64,000 nt of DNA, taken from the NCBI GenBank assembly GCA_030247855.1, contig JAPDRN010000104.1, positions 61,279-125,278 on the forward strand, written 5' to 3'. Under the pieces are notes generated by a model. That model saw only the letters and a list, made by a program, of their open reading frames with translations. It searched no databases and was not told where the DNA came from. The position numbers were made by a program, and so were the translations under genes. Origin of the DNA: Knufia peltigerae (Eukaryota; Ascomycota; Eurotiomycetes; Chaetothyriales; Trichomeriaceae). Below, piece by piece: positions 42,421-50,334 of the stretch (position 1 is its first letter; each line of letters starts with the position of its first letter).

Positions 42421-44820
42421 ATGACAGCTCAAAAAATGCGCCACTCTCTCCTGTATGTGGCGACCGCCGCGCTCCTGGTTGCTTCACCCGCGTTCGCGGG
42501 AATCGTCGTTGATGGGGCCGTCCAAAATCTTCCTGCAGGCGCACCCACGGAATCTTGGTCTGTTGCCAGGGGCTCGACTTTGAACGTGCTCTCGGGTGCC
42601 ACAACTGAAGACGTAAGGGTCGAGAATAGTTCTGTGCTGAACTTCAATGGAGGCAGTGCATCGAGCACCAGCGCCGGCACCCTGATCTCTGTCGATGGGA
42701 CATCGCAGTTCAATGCCGTCAACAGCACGTTCTCGAATACGGGTGGGGTTGGCTTGGGACTATTCGCGACTAGCGGCATCGTGAATGGCGCAGTGGCGGT
42801 CGTCGAAGGGAGCAGCATTACAGGCGTCGAGCGGGGCGCGTCGATCTCATCAGGGACCACCTTGAATCTTTCAGATTCTTCGGTGCGGGGAATTGGCAGT
42901 TCGGCATTCTCAGGGGGCGTTCTCTCCTTCGGTGGGCAGGTCAAGGCTACTAACGGTTCTGTTGTTGAAGGTGACGTAAATGGCCTCAAAGTTCTGATGT
43001 CTGACGATGGGCTCGTGCAGCCCAATGACGGTACGTTCTTATTCAACGCATCCAAGGTGATTGGCGGTACTGGTAGCGCGATCAGCGTATCGACCTTCGG
43101 TGCGAGCGCTACTTCGGTCGCGAACATCCGCGTCGAGAACGGGGCTGATCTGATCGGCGGCAACGGCGTTCTGCTGTTCGTCGAGAAGGGCAACACGGCA
43201 GGCATTGTCTCCACTGCTAATTTCGTCGTTGCCACCACTACACTGACTGGTGACGTTGACGTTGCGAATGACGGCAGCATCGGCAATGTACGACTGGAGG
43301 ATGGAGGTCGCATCAAGGGTGCGTTCTCCAACGTGGCCAATGTAGTGGTCGCCAGTGGCGGTCACTGGCAGATGAGTAGAGATAGCAACGTCTCAAGCGT
43401 TGAGCTTCATTCTGATGGCGTTATTGAACTAGGCGACGCTTCGCGCTTCAACACCCTTACGGCAGGTTCGTTCGTAGGCAGCGGCGGAACATTGGCGTTC
43501 AATACCGTCTTGGCAGGTGACGCCTCGGACTCGGACCGTTTGCACGTACTGGGCGACACGAGTGGTCAAGCATTTGTAAGTGTACGGAACGTCGGTGGGG
43601 CGGGCGCGCAAACGGTCAACGGCATTGAGCTGATTCGTGTGGATGGTGTCTCTGGCGGTTCGTTCCAGCTCTCAGGACGCGCCGTAGGCGGGCAGTACGA
43701 TTATTTCCTTGCGCGAGGCGCTTCGAATGGAAATTGGTATCTCCGTTCGCAACTGCCGACGCCCCCTGATCCCTGCGTAGCCGATCCGAGTTTGCCCCAA
43801 TGCAATCCAGATCCAGGTCCCGGCCCGGGTCCAGGTCCAGGTCCAGGTCCAGGTCCAGGTCCAGGCCCAGATCCCGGTCCAGGCCCGGAGCCTGAGCCGG
43901 TGCTGCGCCCTGAGCCCGGCGCCTACTTGACCAATCTTCAGGCGGCACAAACGATGTTCCGGCTGGGCTATCACGACCGTCAGGCTGGCCAGAACGGTGG
44001 GCGCGCCTGGGTACGTGTGGATGGCTCGCGCAATGGCTTCGACGCAGTTGGTCGCCAGTTGGACATCCGTGGAAACAGCCAAGCCCTGAGCGTAGGCGCT
44101 GATGTGTGGCGTAACGACGCGGGTAGCAGCGTTGGCGTGATGCTATCCAGCGGCAATGCGACTAGTACCTCCGTAAACGAACTGACAGGCTATTACGCCC
44201 GCGGCAAGGTGAAGGGTGAAGCGCTGGGCGTTTACGGCACATGGCGTGCAGGCAACGCCGTTGATTCGTATGCAGGCTTCTACGTGGATGGCTCGGTGCA
44301 GCGTGCTCAGTTCCGTAATCGCGTGCAGGGCATTGGTCTAGCCGATGAGCGATACGACAGCCGTGCTTGGCAAGGGGCAGTGGAAACTGGCTATGCCTTC
44401 CGAGTCGGCGGGGCCAGCAACGGTGGCATCTACTTGGAGCCGCAGCTGCAGGTAGGCTACAACCGCTGGGATAGTGACCGCCACACAGAAGCCAATGGCA
44501 CCGTGGTGACAACCGAAGACGCCGACGGTCTGTTCGGCCGTGCAGGCCTGCGACTGTCCGGCGTGACCCGCTGGAGCAACGGCGCGGCCGAAGTGCAGCC
44601 GTACATCGCTGTCCACTGGCTGCACACCCGCGCCGAATCGCAGATCCGGATGGACGAGGATCTGGTGGACGCTCGCATTCCGCGCAGCCGTGGTGAGCTT
44701 GGCGCCGGTGCTTCGCTGAAGTTTGCTAATGGCGTTGGCGCATGGGGTGGCCTTACGATGCAGAATGCGAGTGGTTTCCACCAAACCAGCGCCCAGGTTG
44801 GCGTCAGTTATAAGTGGTAG
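42421..44820 (+). CDS. Autotransporter adhesin-type protein carried by the prophage
   Basis: This 799-residue type V secretion protein has a signal peptide that ends at SPAFA (about residue 26). A passenger of imperfect beta-helix repeats (about 30-450, many GxxxxV/SS/T motifs) is followed by a proline-glycine linker of PGPGPG repeats (about 460-495). The C-terminal beta-barrel (about 510-799) begins TNLQAAQTMFRLGYHDRQAGQ and ends in aromatic VSYKW, as needed for outer-membrane insertion. The gene is unrelated to phage assembly and is set off by an AT-rich promoter region, so it is a lysogenic conversion gene. A role in adhesion or biofilm is likely but unproven. Confidence 0.88.
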   Translation: MTAQKMRHSLLYVATAALLVASPAFAGIVVDGAVQNLPAGAPTESWSVARGSTLNVLSGATTEDVRVENSSVLNFNGGSASSTSAGTLISVDGTSQFNAVNSTFSNTGGVGLGLFATSGIVNGAVAVVEGSSITGVERGASISSGTTLNLSDSSVRGIGSSAFSGGVLSFGGQVKATNGSVVEGDVNGLKVLMSDDGLVQPNDGTFLFNASKVIGGTGSAISVSTFGASATSVANIRVENGADLIGGNGVLLFVEKGNTAGIVSTANFVVATTTLTGDVDVANDGSIGNVRLEDGGRIKGAFSNVANVVVASGGHWQMSRDSNVSSVELHSDGVIELGDASRFNTLTAGSFVGSGGTLAFNTVLAGDASDSDRLHVLGDTSGQAFVSVRNVGGAGAQTVNGIELIRVDGVSGGSFQLSGRAVGGQYDYFLARGASNGNWYLRSQLPTPPDPCVADPSLPQCNPDPGPGPGPGPGPGPGPGPGPDPGPGPEPEPVLRPEPGAYLTNLQAAQTMFRLGYHDRQAGQNGGRAWVRVDGSRNGFDAVGRQLDIRGNSQALSVGADVWRNDAGSSVGVMLSSGNATSTSVNELTGYYARGKVKGEALGVYGTWRAGNAVDSYAGFYVDGSVQRAQFRNRVQGIGLADERYDSRAWQGAVETGYAFRVGGASNGGIYLEPQLQVGYNRWDSDRHTEANGTVVTTEDADGLFGRAGLRLSGVTRWSNGAAEVQPYIAVHWLHTRAESQIRMDEDLVDARIPRSRGELGAGASLKFANGVGAWGGLTMQNASGFHQTSAQVGVSYKW
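43800..43895 (+). repeat. In-gene Pro-Gly tandem repeat
   Basis: GGTCCA hexamers repeat in a row and encode alternating Pro-Gly in the linker between passenger and barrel. The repeat number is likely to vary between strains by slippage. Confidence 0.85.
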
Positions 44821-44943
44821 CTGGCGCCAGACATGGCGGGATGCTTTGCAAAGGCATGATTGATTTGCCTCGCGGAGCAATCGACGGCCAAGGCTGCGTT
44901 GCAGCCTTGGCCTGAGAAGGCTATTGAACATGCGGGTGCGAAG

Positions 44944-45567
44944 ATGAACTTTGGATTTGAGGTGGCTCCCCTGATCTGTGCTGAGCCGGCAAGTACTGGC
45001 TGCGTAGATGAGTGGAAATGGACTATCCCTGTTTTGGCATTGGTTTTTGGCTTCGCAATGAGATGGATGCAGGAACACGCCAGTAATAGGAAGCAAGAAC
45101 GCTCCCAGAGGCTCTTGCGGCGGGAATTGCGATGTGATCAGGCTAGGGTTCAGCGAAGTGATGCAGAGAGAGCTAATCTGATTGGTATTCAGGAGGCTGC
45201 TGCAAGGTACTACTCAGCCGCATCCGAAGCGCATAGCGCAATGCTGGATGGCCTCGGCAGCCAAGGAGTTTGGTCAACGGCTCGCATCGCTCGTGAGTCG
45301 AGTCGCGCGATTCAGACAAGCAGGGTTGACATGGCTGTACTGCAGTATCGAATTCACGCATCTGCAGTTTGCATGCAGTTGGATCAGCTCATTGACGACG
45401 TTACATCGGCATTGGACGCCGAGTCACTTGAAGTGGCCGAAGACCACTGGCGTCGAGCGGACATGACCTTCAGTCAAATGCAACGACTCATCGGATCTGA
45501 GATTAGGCGTATCGAGAATGATGCTTGCCAGTTCGCCGCTTCGAACGACGCAGGCAATGCCATCTGA
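44944..45567 (+). CDS. Membrane-anchored coiled-coil protein of unknown function
   Basis: This 207-residue protein starts at ATG 44944, after GGGTGCGAAG. One hydrophobic segment (TIPVLALVFGFAMRW, about residues 27-41) is followed by an arginine-rich stretch and a long helical cytoplasmic region. No family is recognised. It lies in the prophage cargo block and may serve the lysogen rather than the virion. Confidence 0.6.
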   Translation: MNFGFEVAPLICAEPASTGCVDEWKWTIPVLALVFGFAMRWMQEHASNRKQERSQRLLRRELRCDQARVQRSDAERANLIGIQEAAARYYSAASEAHSAMLDGLGSQGVWSTARIARESSRAIQTSRVDMAVLQYRIHASAVCMQLDQLIDDVTSALDAESLEVAEDHWRRADMTFSQMQRLIGSEIRRIENDACQFAASNDAGNAI

Positions 45568-45590
45568 TTGGGCTGGTGGCCGGCTAAGTC

Positions 45591-45773
45591 TTGGCCATCA
45601 CCGACGTCCCGGAACCCGAGGTGGCCGCCGCCGGCCACGACCGGACCATTATCAACATCAAGCCCGAGCACGTCGACGCGTGGCTAAATCCGGACCCGGC
45701 CGACCTGGCCGCGCTGTACCGGATCTTTGACGACAAGCGGCACCCGTTCTACGAGCATCAACTGGCGGCATAG
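45591..45773 (+). pseudogene. C-terminal fragment of an SRAP/HMCES (YedK-type) protein
   Basis: About 60 codons remain. HDRTIINIKPEHVDAWLNP and DLAALYRIFDD match the C-terminal part of SOS response-associated peptidases, which bond to abasic sites in DNA. The catalytic Cys2 and the rest of the enzyme are absent, and no start codon with a ribosome site is present. It is a remnant. Confidence 0.65.
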
Positions 45774-45785
45774 CGTGCCGTTCGA

Positions 45786-46052
45786 TCAGGCAAGCCACCC
45801 GATGCGAGCGCGTGCTCGAGCCTGAAGGTGCTCACATTCGAATCTGGCATAACTGACGGATTGCTTGGCACCGCAGCCAGTGCAATGCAGCTCAATTCGC
45901 GTGCAGGCACTGCTGACTGAAAGCCCTACTGCTTCGCTGACCCTGCTGCATCGGTGGCAGCGAACAGTCACGGATCGGATTGCCTCCACGTGGCCGCGGT
46001 CGTTTGTAACAAGATCAGATGCAAGGACAAAAAAATGACCGGTATTCGGCAT
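45786..46052 (-). CDS. Zinc-ribbon small protein, copy A
   Basis: This 88-residue protein has two cysteine pairs (VRCHRCSR and LHCTGCGAK) and a last Cys-x-His (FECEH), enough for one zinc ribbon. It has the same length and order as the gene at 46093-46359: MPNTGHFFVL against MPDTGLFYVL, and KQSVSYAR against RQAVSNAR. The function is unknown. Confidence 0.7.
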   Translation of the reverse strand: MPNTGHFFVLASDLVTNDRGHVEAIRSVTVRCHRCSRVSEAVGLSVSSACTRIELHCTGCGAKQSVSYARFECEHLQARARARIGWLA

Positions 46053-46092
46053 ATCTCGCGCGGGCAGGGGTGCTCGACACCGAATATTAGTA

Positions 46093-46359
46093 CTACGCCG
46101 CAGTTGGCGGGCTACTCCTATTTGCGAAAGTGTGATCGCACTCTAATAAGCGAGCATTGCTAACCGCTTGGCGGCTGCCGCACCCAGCACAGGAAAGTAG
46201 TGTCCCGCCCGGCATACTTTCGAGGGTGGAGGCCGTCGAACTGGTGACGTGCTGACAGCTGTTACAGCGCACGCTGAGGGCGATGACGCTTTGGATGTTC
46301 CCATGCTGATCGCGCATCGGATCGATGTTGAGAACGTAGAAAAGACCTGTGTCTGGCAT
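46093..46359 (-). CDS. Zinc-ribbon small protein, copy B
   Basis: This 88-residue protein is a paralogue of the gene at 45786-46052, with VRCNSCQH and LSCAGCGSR pairs and LECDH near the end. The start is MPDTG at 46359 (a Met two codons upstream is an alternative). The two copies lie in tandem on the same strand with a 40-base gap and are clearly diverged, so both have probably been kept by selection. Confidence 0.7.
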   Translation of the reverse strand: MPDTGLFYVLNIDPMRDQHGNIQSVIALSVRCNSCQHVTSSTASTLESMPGGTLLSCAGCGSRQAVSNARLLECDHTFANRSSPPTAA

Positions 46360-46530
46360 AGCCATGTACCGAAGAGTCAGGTGCAGACTGCATGAGCTAA
46401 TGCGTGCATCCTGTGAGGGAGGTCCGAATTCAGCAACACGGGAAGCTGAAGCGTTAACGATCCTGCGTGCATCTCGACACACCGTTGTGCTCGGCGCTGC
46501 TAAGGTCGCGCCTCATCAGGGAGGTGCGCC

Positions 46531-46992
46531 ATGCCAATTAGGGCGGTTGTATATGTCAGCGAGGCTAGCTCGGCCGTCGCGGAAGACAAGTTTGGTCTCG
46601 TCGCCGGTAAGTTAGATCGGATCGTGGATGACGCATGTCGGTTCAATCGGGACGCGGGAGTGACGGGGGTACTCCTCTTCGACGGGCAGCGGTTTCTTCA
46701 GTACCTTGAGGGGCCAGAAGACGGGCTGTCGGTGGCCTATTCCCGGGCGCTGGGAGCAAGCAGCCATTCCAATCTGATTGAGTTGCAGCGTGGCAGGGCA
46801 GGGCAGAGGCGCCTCCCGTTCTGGCCGATGCGCTGGCTTCCAGTTGAACCTGCAGAACTGCGCGGATTGGCACATGCTGACTGGATTGGTTTCAAACAGC
46901 GGGGTGATCCGCAGGCTTTGAACGCGACGGGCATGGATCTGTTGTTGGCGATCGTTGAGCCATATGCGGTAGCGGTCAATTCGCTGGTCTAG
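46531..46992 (+). CDS. BLUF-domain blue-light sensor protein
   Basis: This 153-residue protein's first 105 residues are a BLUF flavin-binding photoreceptor domain. The key residues are all present: Tyr 8 (VVYVS), Asn 39 (CRFNRDAGVTG), Gln 57 (FLQYLEGP), Trp 98 and Met 100 (PFWPMRW). The Asn-Gln (18) and Gln-Met (43) distances equal those in AppA-type BLUF domains. A short helical tail follows with no output domain, so signalling would be through a protein partner. It starts at ATG 46531 after GGGAGG. Carriage on a prophage suggests that light can influence the lysogen; this is inference. Confidence 0.88.
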   Translation: MPIRAVVYVSEASSAVAEDKFGLVAGKLDRIVDDACRFNRDAGVTGVLLFDGQRFLQYLEGPEDGLSVAYSRALGASSHSNLIELQRGRAGQRRLPFWPMRWLPVEPAELRGLAHADWIGFKQRGDPQALNATGMDLLLAIVEPYAVAVNSLV

Positions 46993-47109
46993 CTGGGGCC
47001 CGCGGGCCACTCGCCCCGGAAGAGTGTGAGCAGCGGCGCACCGGGGCCGTAGGCCGAACGGTTCAGGCAAAGTGCCGTTTCCTTCGCAGCATATGCGACG
47101 ACCACTCGT

Positions 47110-47466
47110 ATGCTCCCGGCTATGCCTCTGCCCGCCGACTTCCACTGGACTACTCGATCTGCCAGCCTGCCCAACGACCCGCTGATGGTCATTGCATGCG
47201 ATGGGGTGTGGATCGTCAGTCTTTTCCAGCGCGTCGATGACGGCATATGGATTGCCTCGCTGGACCGCCATCGTAATGGCCCAGGCGGGCCGTCCCGCCG
47301 GTGCACCAGCTACGAGCAAGGTCGCGCTGGCGCTGAACTGTGGGTGGCTAGGCATGAGGCACGGCTCCGCGAGGACGTGGCGGCCATCAACCGTTGGCGC
47401 GATGCGGTGCGCGCCAATAGGCTGGCCAAGGCAAGCATGCCGCCGCCGTTCGGCTGGATGGGGTGA
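47110..47466 (+). CDS. Small phage protein of unknown function
   Basis: This 118-residue protein could start at ATG 47110 or ATG 47122. It begins with DFHWTTRSA, contains GIWIASLDRHRNG and ends in a basic helix. It is convergent with the integrase gene, with only seven bases between stops. No family is recognised. Confidence 0.55.
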   Translation: MLPAMPLPADFHWTTRSASLPNDPLMVIACDGVWIVSLFQRVDDGIWIASLDRHRNGPGGPSRRCTSYEQGRAGAELWVARHEARLREDVAAINRWRDAVRANRLAKASMPPPFGWMG

Positions 47467-47473
47467 GTCGCGG

Positions 47474-48571
47474 CTACCCGTCGGTGTCCGGGATCGGAGT
47501 TGATGCCGGTCGGAGTATTAGAGACTGAGGCAGCGGCTGGCGAAGGGGATCGCGATGCAGCGAACTTGGTACGAGCTGCGTGTAGCGCTTGAGCGACTTC
47601 CAGTCCTTATGGCCGGTCACGATTGCGACCTCTGGAATAGTGTAGCCCTGTTCAAACAGCCTGGACGTTCCCTCGTGGCGCAGATCGTGGAAGTGAAGAT
47701 CCTCGATCTGTAGCCGGTTGCAGGCGCGGCGGAACGACGCCCCGATGCTGTCTGCCTTGTAGGGGAAGATCAGCGGACCATTGCGGGGCTGACTCTCGAT
47801 GATCGCCGCCGTCCGCCCCAGCAGTGGCACCCACTGATGATTGCCCTTCTTGTCCTTGGGATCCTTTCTGTCCCGGATCAGGATCATGGGCTTGTCGCCG
47901 CCCTGGTAGTCGTCCCAGCGCAGTGCGACGATCTCGCCCATGCGCATGGCCGAATCGATGGCGAACGGGATCAGGTCGCGCATCGGGATGGCGCCGAAGT
48001 TGAACTTGTAGAAGGCGGCCAGTTCGTCAAGCTCATGGGCTGTTGGGCGCCGGTCGCGCTCCTCTGGCTTGGCGATGGCTCCGGCGCGGCGCAGCACTGG
48101 CCGGACGGCAGTGACCACGTCGGGGATGGTCATGTTCCAGAGCGACCGAGCAGCGGCCAGGGCCTCAGCCAGGAACCCGAGTTCCATTGCCATGGTCGCC
48201 GGTCCCGGGGCCTTGCCTCCATTCAGTGCAGCGGACGGAGCCGTTCTGGCCCGGATGTGGTTCAAAATGTCCTGCCCGGTGAGGGTGGACACCTCTCGGT
48301 CGCCCAGGCTTTCAACCCATCTGCGCAGGTTCCCGCGCTTGGTGGCCGAGATGGGTTTGAAGCGGTCCATCTCCTTGATGTACCGATCAATGAGGGTTTC
48401 CAGCGTCATGCTCTCCTGCGGCAGAGGCAGGCCAGCCCGAAGTGCGTCTTCTGTAATGCGAGCCCAATCCTCAGCGGCCTTGCGACCGTTGAAGGTCTTC
48501 GAGGCGGTAGGATGGGGCTTGATGCGGACCATCGCCCGCCACTTCTTTCCGCGCTTTTCGACTACTGCCAT
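47474..48571 (-). CDS. Tyrosine-type site-specific integrase of the dusA-targeting kind
   Basis: This 365-residue tyrosine recombinase inserts and excises the prophage. It has an N-terminal arm-binding part (KKWRAMVRIK), a core-binding domain (TLIDRYIKEMDRF) and a catalytic domain with Arg (SAMRMGEIVALRW), HDLRHEG, TGHKDW and the nucleophile Tyr in KRYTQL. The start MAVVEK at 48571 is preferred; the frame is open 14 codons further. It lies about 160 bases from attR inside dusA. Integrases that use dusA as target form a known group; the assignment here rests on location. Confidence 0.93.
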   Translation of the reverse strand: MAVVEKRGKKWRAMVRIKPHPTASKTFNGRKAAEDWARITEDALRAGLPLPQESMTLETLIDRYIKEMDRFKPISATKRGNLRRWVESLGDREVSTLTGQDILNHIRARTAPSAALNGGKAPGPATMAMELGFLAEALAAARSLWNMTIPDVVTAVRPVLRRAGAIAKPEERDRRPTAHELDELAAFYKFNFGAIPMRDLIPFAIDSAMRMGEIVALRWDDYQGGDKPMILIRDRKDPKDKKGNHQWVPLLGRTAAIIESQPRNGPLIFPYKADSIGASFRRACNRLQIEDLHFHDLRHEGTSRLFEQGYTIPEVAIVTGHKDWKSLKRYTQLVPSSLHRDPLRQPLPQSLILRPASTPIPDTDG

Positions 48572-48627
48572 GTCTTGGTGCACTCCCCGCTGCTTGGTGC
48601 AGCAGGGGTACATTACACCGGGATCGG

Positions 48628-48653
48628 CAGGGAAAAACAGGGACTTACAGGGA
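48628..48653. repeat. Three CAGGGA direct repeats at 10-base spacing, possible integrase arm sites
   Basis: CAGGGA occurs at 48628, 48638 and 48648, exactly one helical turn apart, between the integrase start and attR. GGGACT and AGTCCC (48640-48658) also form an inverted repeat. Repeats of this kind near the core are typical of arm-type binding sites or of a directionality factor. Confidence 0.55.
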
Positions 48654-48670
48654 GTCCCGGCGCACCGAGG

Positions 48671-49681
48671 ATGTACCGAAAAATGCGTAAGACATTGAAT
48701 TTAAAAGACATCCGCGTTTCCGTGGCGCCCATGATGGATTGGACCGATCGCCATTGCCGGGTGTTCCACCGCCTGCTGGCGCCAAGTGCGCGGCTGTACA
48801 CCGAAATGGTGCACGCCAATGCGGTCATCCACGGCGATCGCCAGCGCCTGCTCGGTTTCGATGGCAGCGAACAGCCGCTGGCGCTGCAGCTCGGTGGCAG
48901 TGATCCGGCCCTGCTGGCGCAGGCCGCGCGCATCGCCGCCGACTGGGGCTACGACGAGGTCAATCTCAACTGCGGCTGTCCGTCCGACCGCGTGCAGGCC
49001 GGGCGTTTCGGCGCCTGCCTGATGCGCGAGCCGGCGCTGGTGGCCGAGTGCGTATCGGCCATGGTCGAAGCGGTGGACATCCCGGTGACGGTGAAGTGCC
49101 GCCTGGGCGTGGACGAGGACGACAGCTACGACGTATTCGCCAGCTTCGTCGACCGCCAGGTCGATGCCGGTGCCGCGATGGTGGTGGTGCACGCCCGCAA
49201 TGCCTGGCTGAAGGGCCTGTCGCCGAAGGAGAACCGCGAGGTTCCGCCGTTGAAGTACGACTGGGCCTACCGGCTGAAACAGGAGCGCCCAGCACTGCCG
49301 GTGGTGCTCAATGGTGGCTTGGCCAGCATCGAGGCGGTGCAGGCGCAGGCCGCGCACGTCGATGGCGTGATGCTCGGTCGCGCGGCCTACCACGACCCCT
49401 ACCTGCTGCATCAGCTGGAAGCGCTGCAGACTGGCGCGCCGCTGCGTCCGCGCGGTGAGCTGCTGCGCGCCCTGCGCCCGTACATCGACGCCCGCCTGGG
49501 CGAGGGCCTGGCCCTCAAGCACATCACCCGCCACATCCTCGGCCTGTTCCACGGACAGCCCGGTGGCCGCGCATTCCGCCAGGTGCTGAGCGAGGGCGCA
49601 CACCGCCCCGGCGCCGATTGGACGCTGATCGAGCAGGCACTGTCCGTCATCGAACGCGAAACCGACCGCGCCGCTGCGTGA
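48671..49681 (+). CDS. dusA: tRNA-dihydrouridine synthase A with phage-supplied N-terminus
   Basis: This 336-residue FMN enzyme reduces uridine to dihydrouridine in the D-loop of tRNAs. RVSVAPMMDWTDRHCR is the DusA start motif, LQLGGSDP and NLNCGCPSDRVQAG (catalytic cysteine) follow, and KENREVPPL and HITRHILGLFHGQPG are further DusA signatures. The first dozen codons (MYRKMRKTLNLKD; start at 48671, or the Met at 48683) come from the prophage. They replace those left at 6096-6158, so the enzyme stays intact but is driven from phage DNA. Confidence 0.93.
   Translation: MYRKMRKTLNLKDIRVSVAPMMDWTDRHCRVFHRLLAPSARLYTEMVHANAVIHGDRQRLLGFDGSEQPLALQLGGSDPALLAQAARIAADWGYDEVNLNCGCPSDRVQAGRFGACLMREPALVAECVSAMVEAVDIPVTVKCRLGVDEDDSYDVFASFVDRQVDAGAAMVVVHARNAWLKGLSPKENREVPPLKYDWAYRLKQERPALPVVLNGGLASIEAVQAQAAHVDGVMLGRAAYHDPYLLHQLEALQTGAPLRPRGELLRALRPYIDARLGEGLALKHITRHILGLFHGQPGGRAFRQVLSEGAHRPGADWTLIEQALSVIERETDRAAA
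48715..48751 (+). other. attR, right prophage junction in dusA
   Basis: ATGATGGAT at 48731-48739 equals the left junction at 6150-6158, and the flanks are similar. Sequence to the right is host dusA. Confidence 0.75.
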
Positions 49682-49729
49682 CGTCAGTCACATTCCTGAC
49701 TTGACAAGCGCGGCCATTTCGTCCCGAAT

Positions 49730-49745
49730 GTTCACTTAGCTGAAC
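49730..49745. promoter_or_regulatory. Inverted repeat upstream of the PepSY-phoP-phoQ operon
   Basis: GTTCA-CTTAGC-TGAAC lies about 150 bases before the PepSY-like gene, in the 212-base gap after dusA. It may be an operator. No clear PhoP box was found by eye. Confidence 0.35.
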
Positions 49746-49893
49746 AACGGTCTGGAGCATCTGGAAAAGTTCAGACCGGATTCACTGCCCGAAACCAAGA
49801 ATTTGCAAAAGATTTGTAAAACGCCGGGTTCCATTCCGGTGCCCGGATTTACGACTTTTGAACGAATCGCCGTGCTCGGCTAGGATCGCATCG

Positions 49894-50262
49894 ATGTCTT
49901 CCGCTCCCTTCCACCGCTGTATTGCCTTGGCCACCTGCGTGGTCCTGGCGGCTGCCCCGCTGTCTTCGGCGCTGGCGCAGGACCCGCAGCGGGAACAGGG
50001 GCGCGCAGAAATGATGGAGCGCGGAGGCCGTGGTGCCAGCAACGAGCGCTCACTGTCCGATGCCGTGCGCCGCGTACAGCGCACCACCGGTGGCCACATC
50101 CTGGGGGCCGAGCGGGTGCCGTTCGATGGTCGTGATATCAACCGGGTCAAATACATGGACGACCGCGGTCGGGTCCGCTACATGGACGACCCCGCTCCGG
50201 CACGTTCACAACCGCGCACACCGCGGTCGGATATGTCATCACTACGCGGCGATAACCCCTGA
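49894..50262 (+). CDS. Small secreted PepSY-like protein upstream of phoP
   Basis: This 122-residue protein starts at ATG 49894 (the open frame upstream lacks a ribosome site). A signal peptide ends near SALAQ. The rest (SLSDAVRRVQRTTGGHILGAERV, then NRVKYMDDRGRVRYMDD) has the order of a PepSY domain. It lies 70 bases before phoP and is probably in the same operon; small periplasmic proteins there may feed back on the sensor. Confidence 0.7.
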   Translation: MSSAPFHRCIALATCVVLAAAPLSSALAQDPQREQGRAEMMERGGRGASNERSLSDAVRRVQRTTGGHILGAERVPFDGRDINRVKYMDDRGRVRYMDDPAPARSQPRTPRSDMSSLRGDNP

Positions 50263-50334
50263 ACAGGGATAGTTGTCGCTATCAACCCGTACCCACAGGC
50301 CTCCGGGCCGCACCCAGCACACTAGGGAGAGTTC

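Noticed and set aside
43800..43895. Short tandem repeats, considered as a CRISPR array
   Set aside because: There are no spacers and no cas genes; the repeat is a coding Pro-Gly linker.
47837..48670. A long upstream extension of dusA opposite the integrase
   Set aside because: It is antisense to the integrase gene; DusA homology begins just after 48671.
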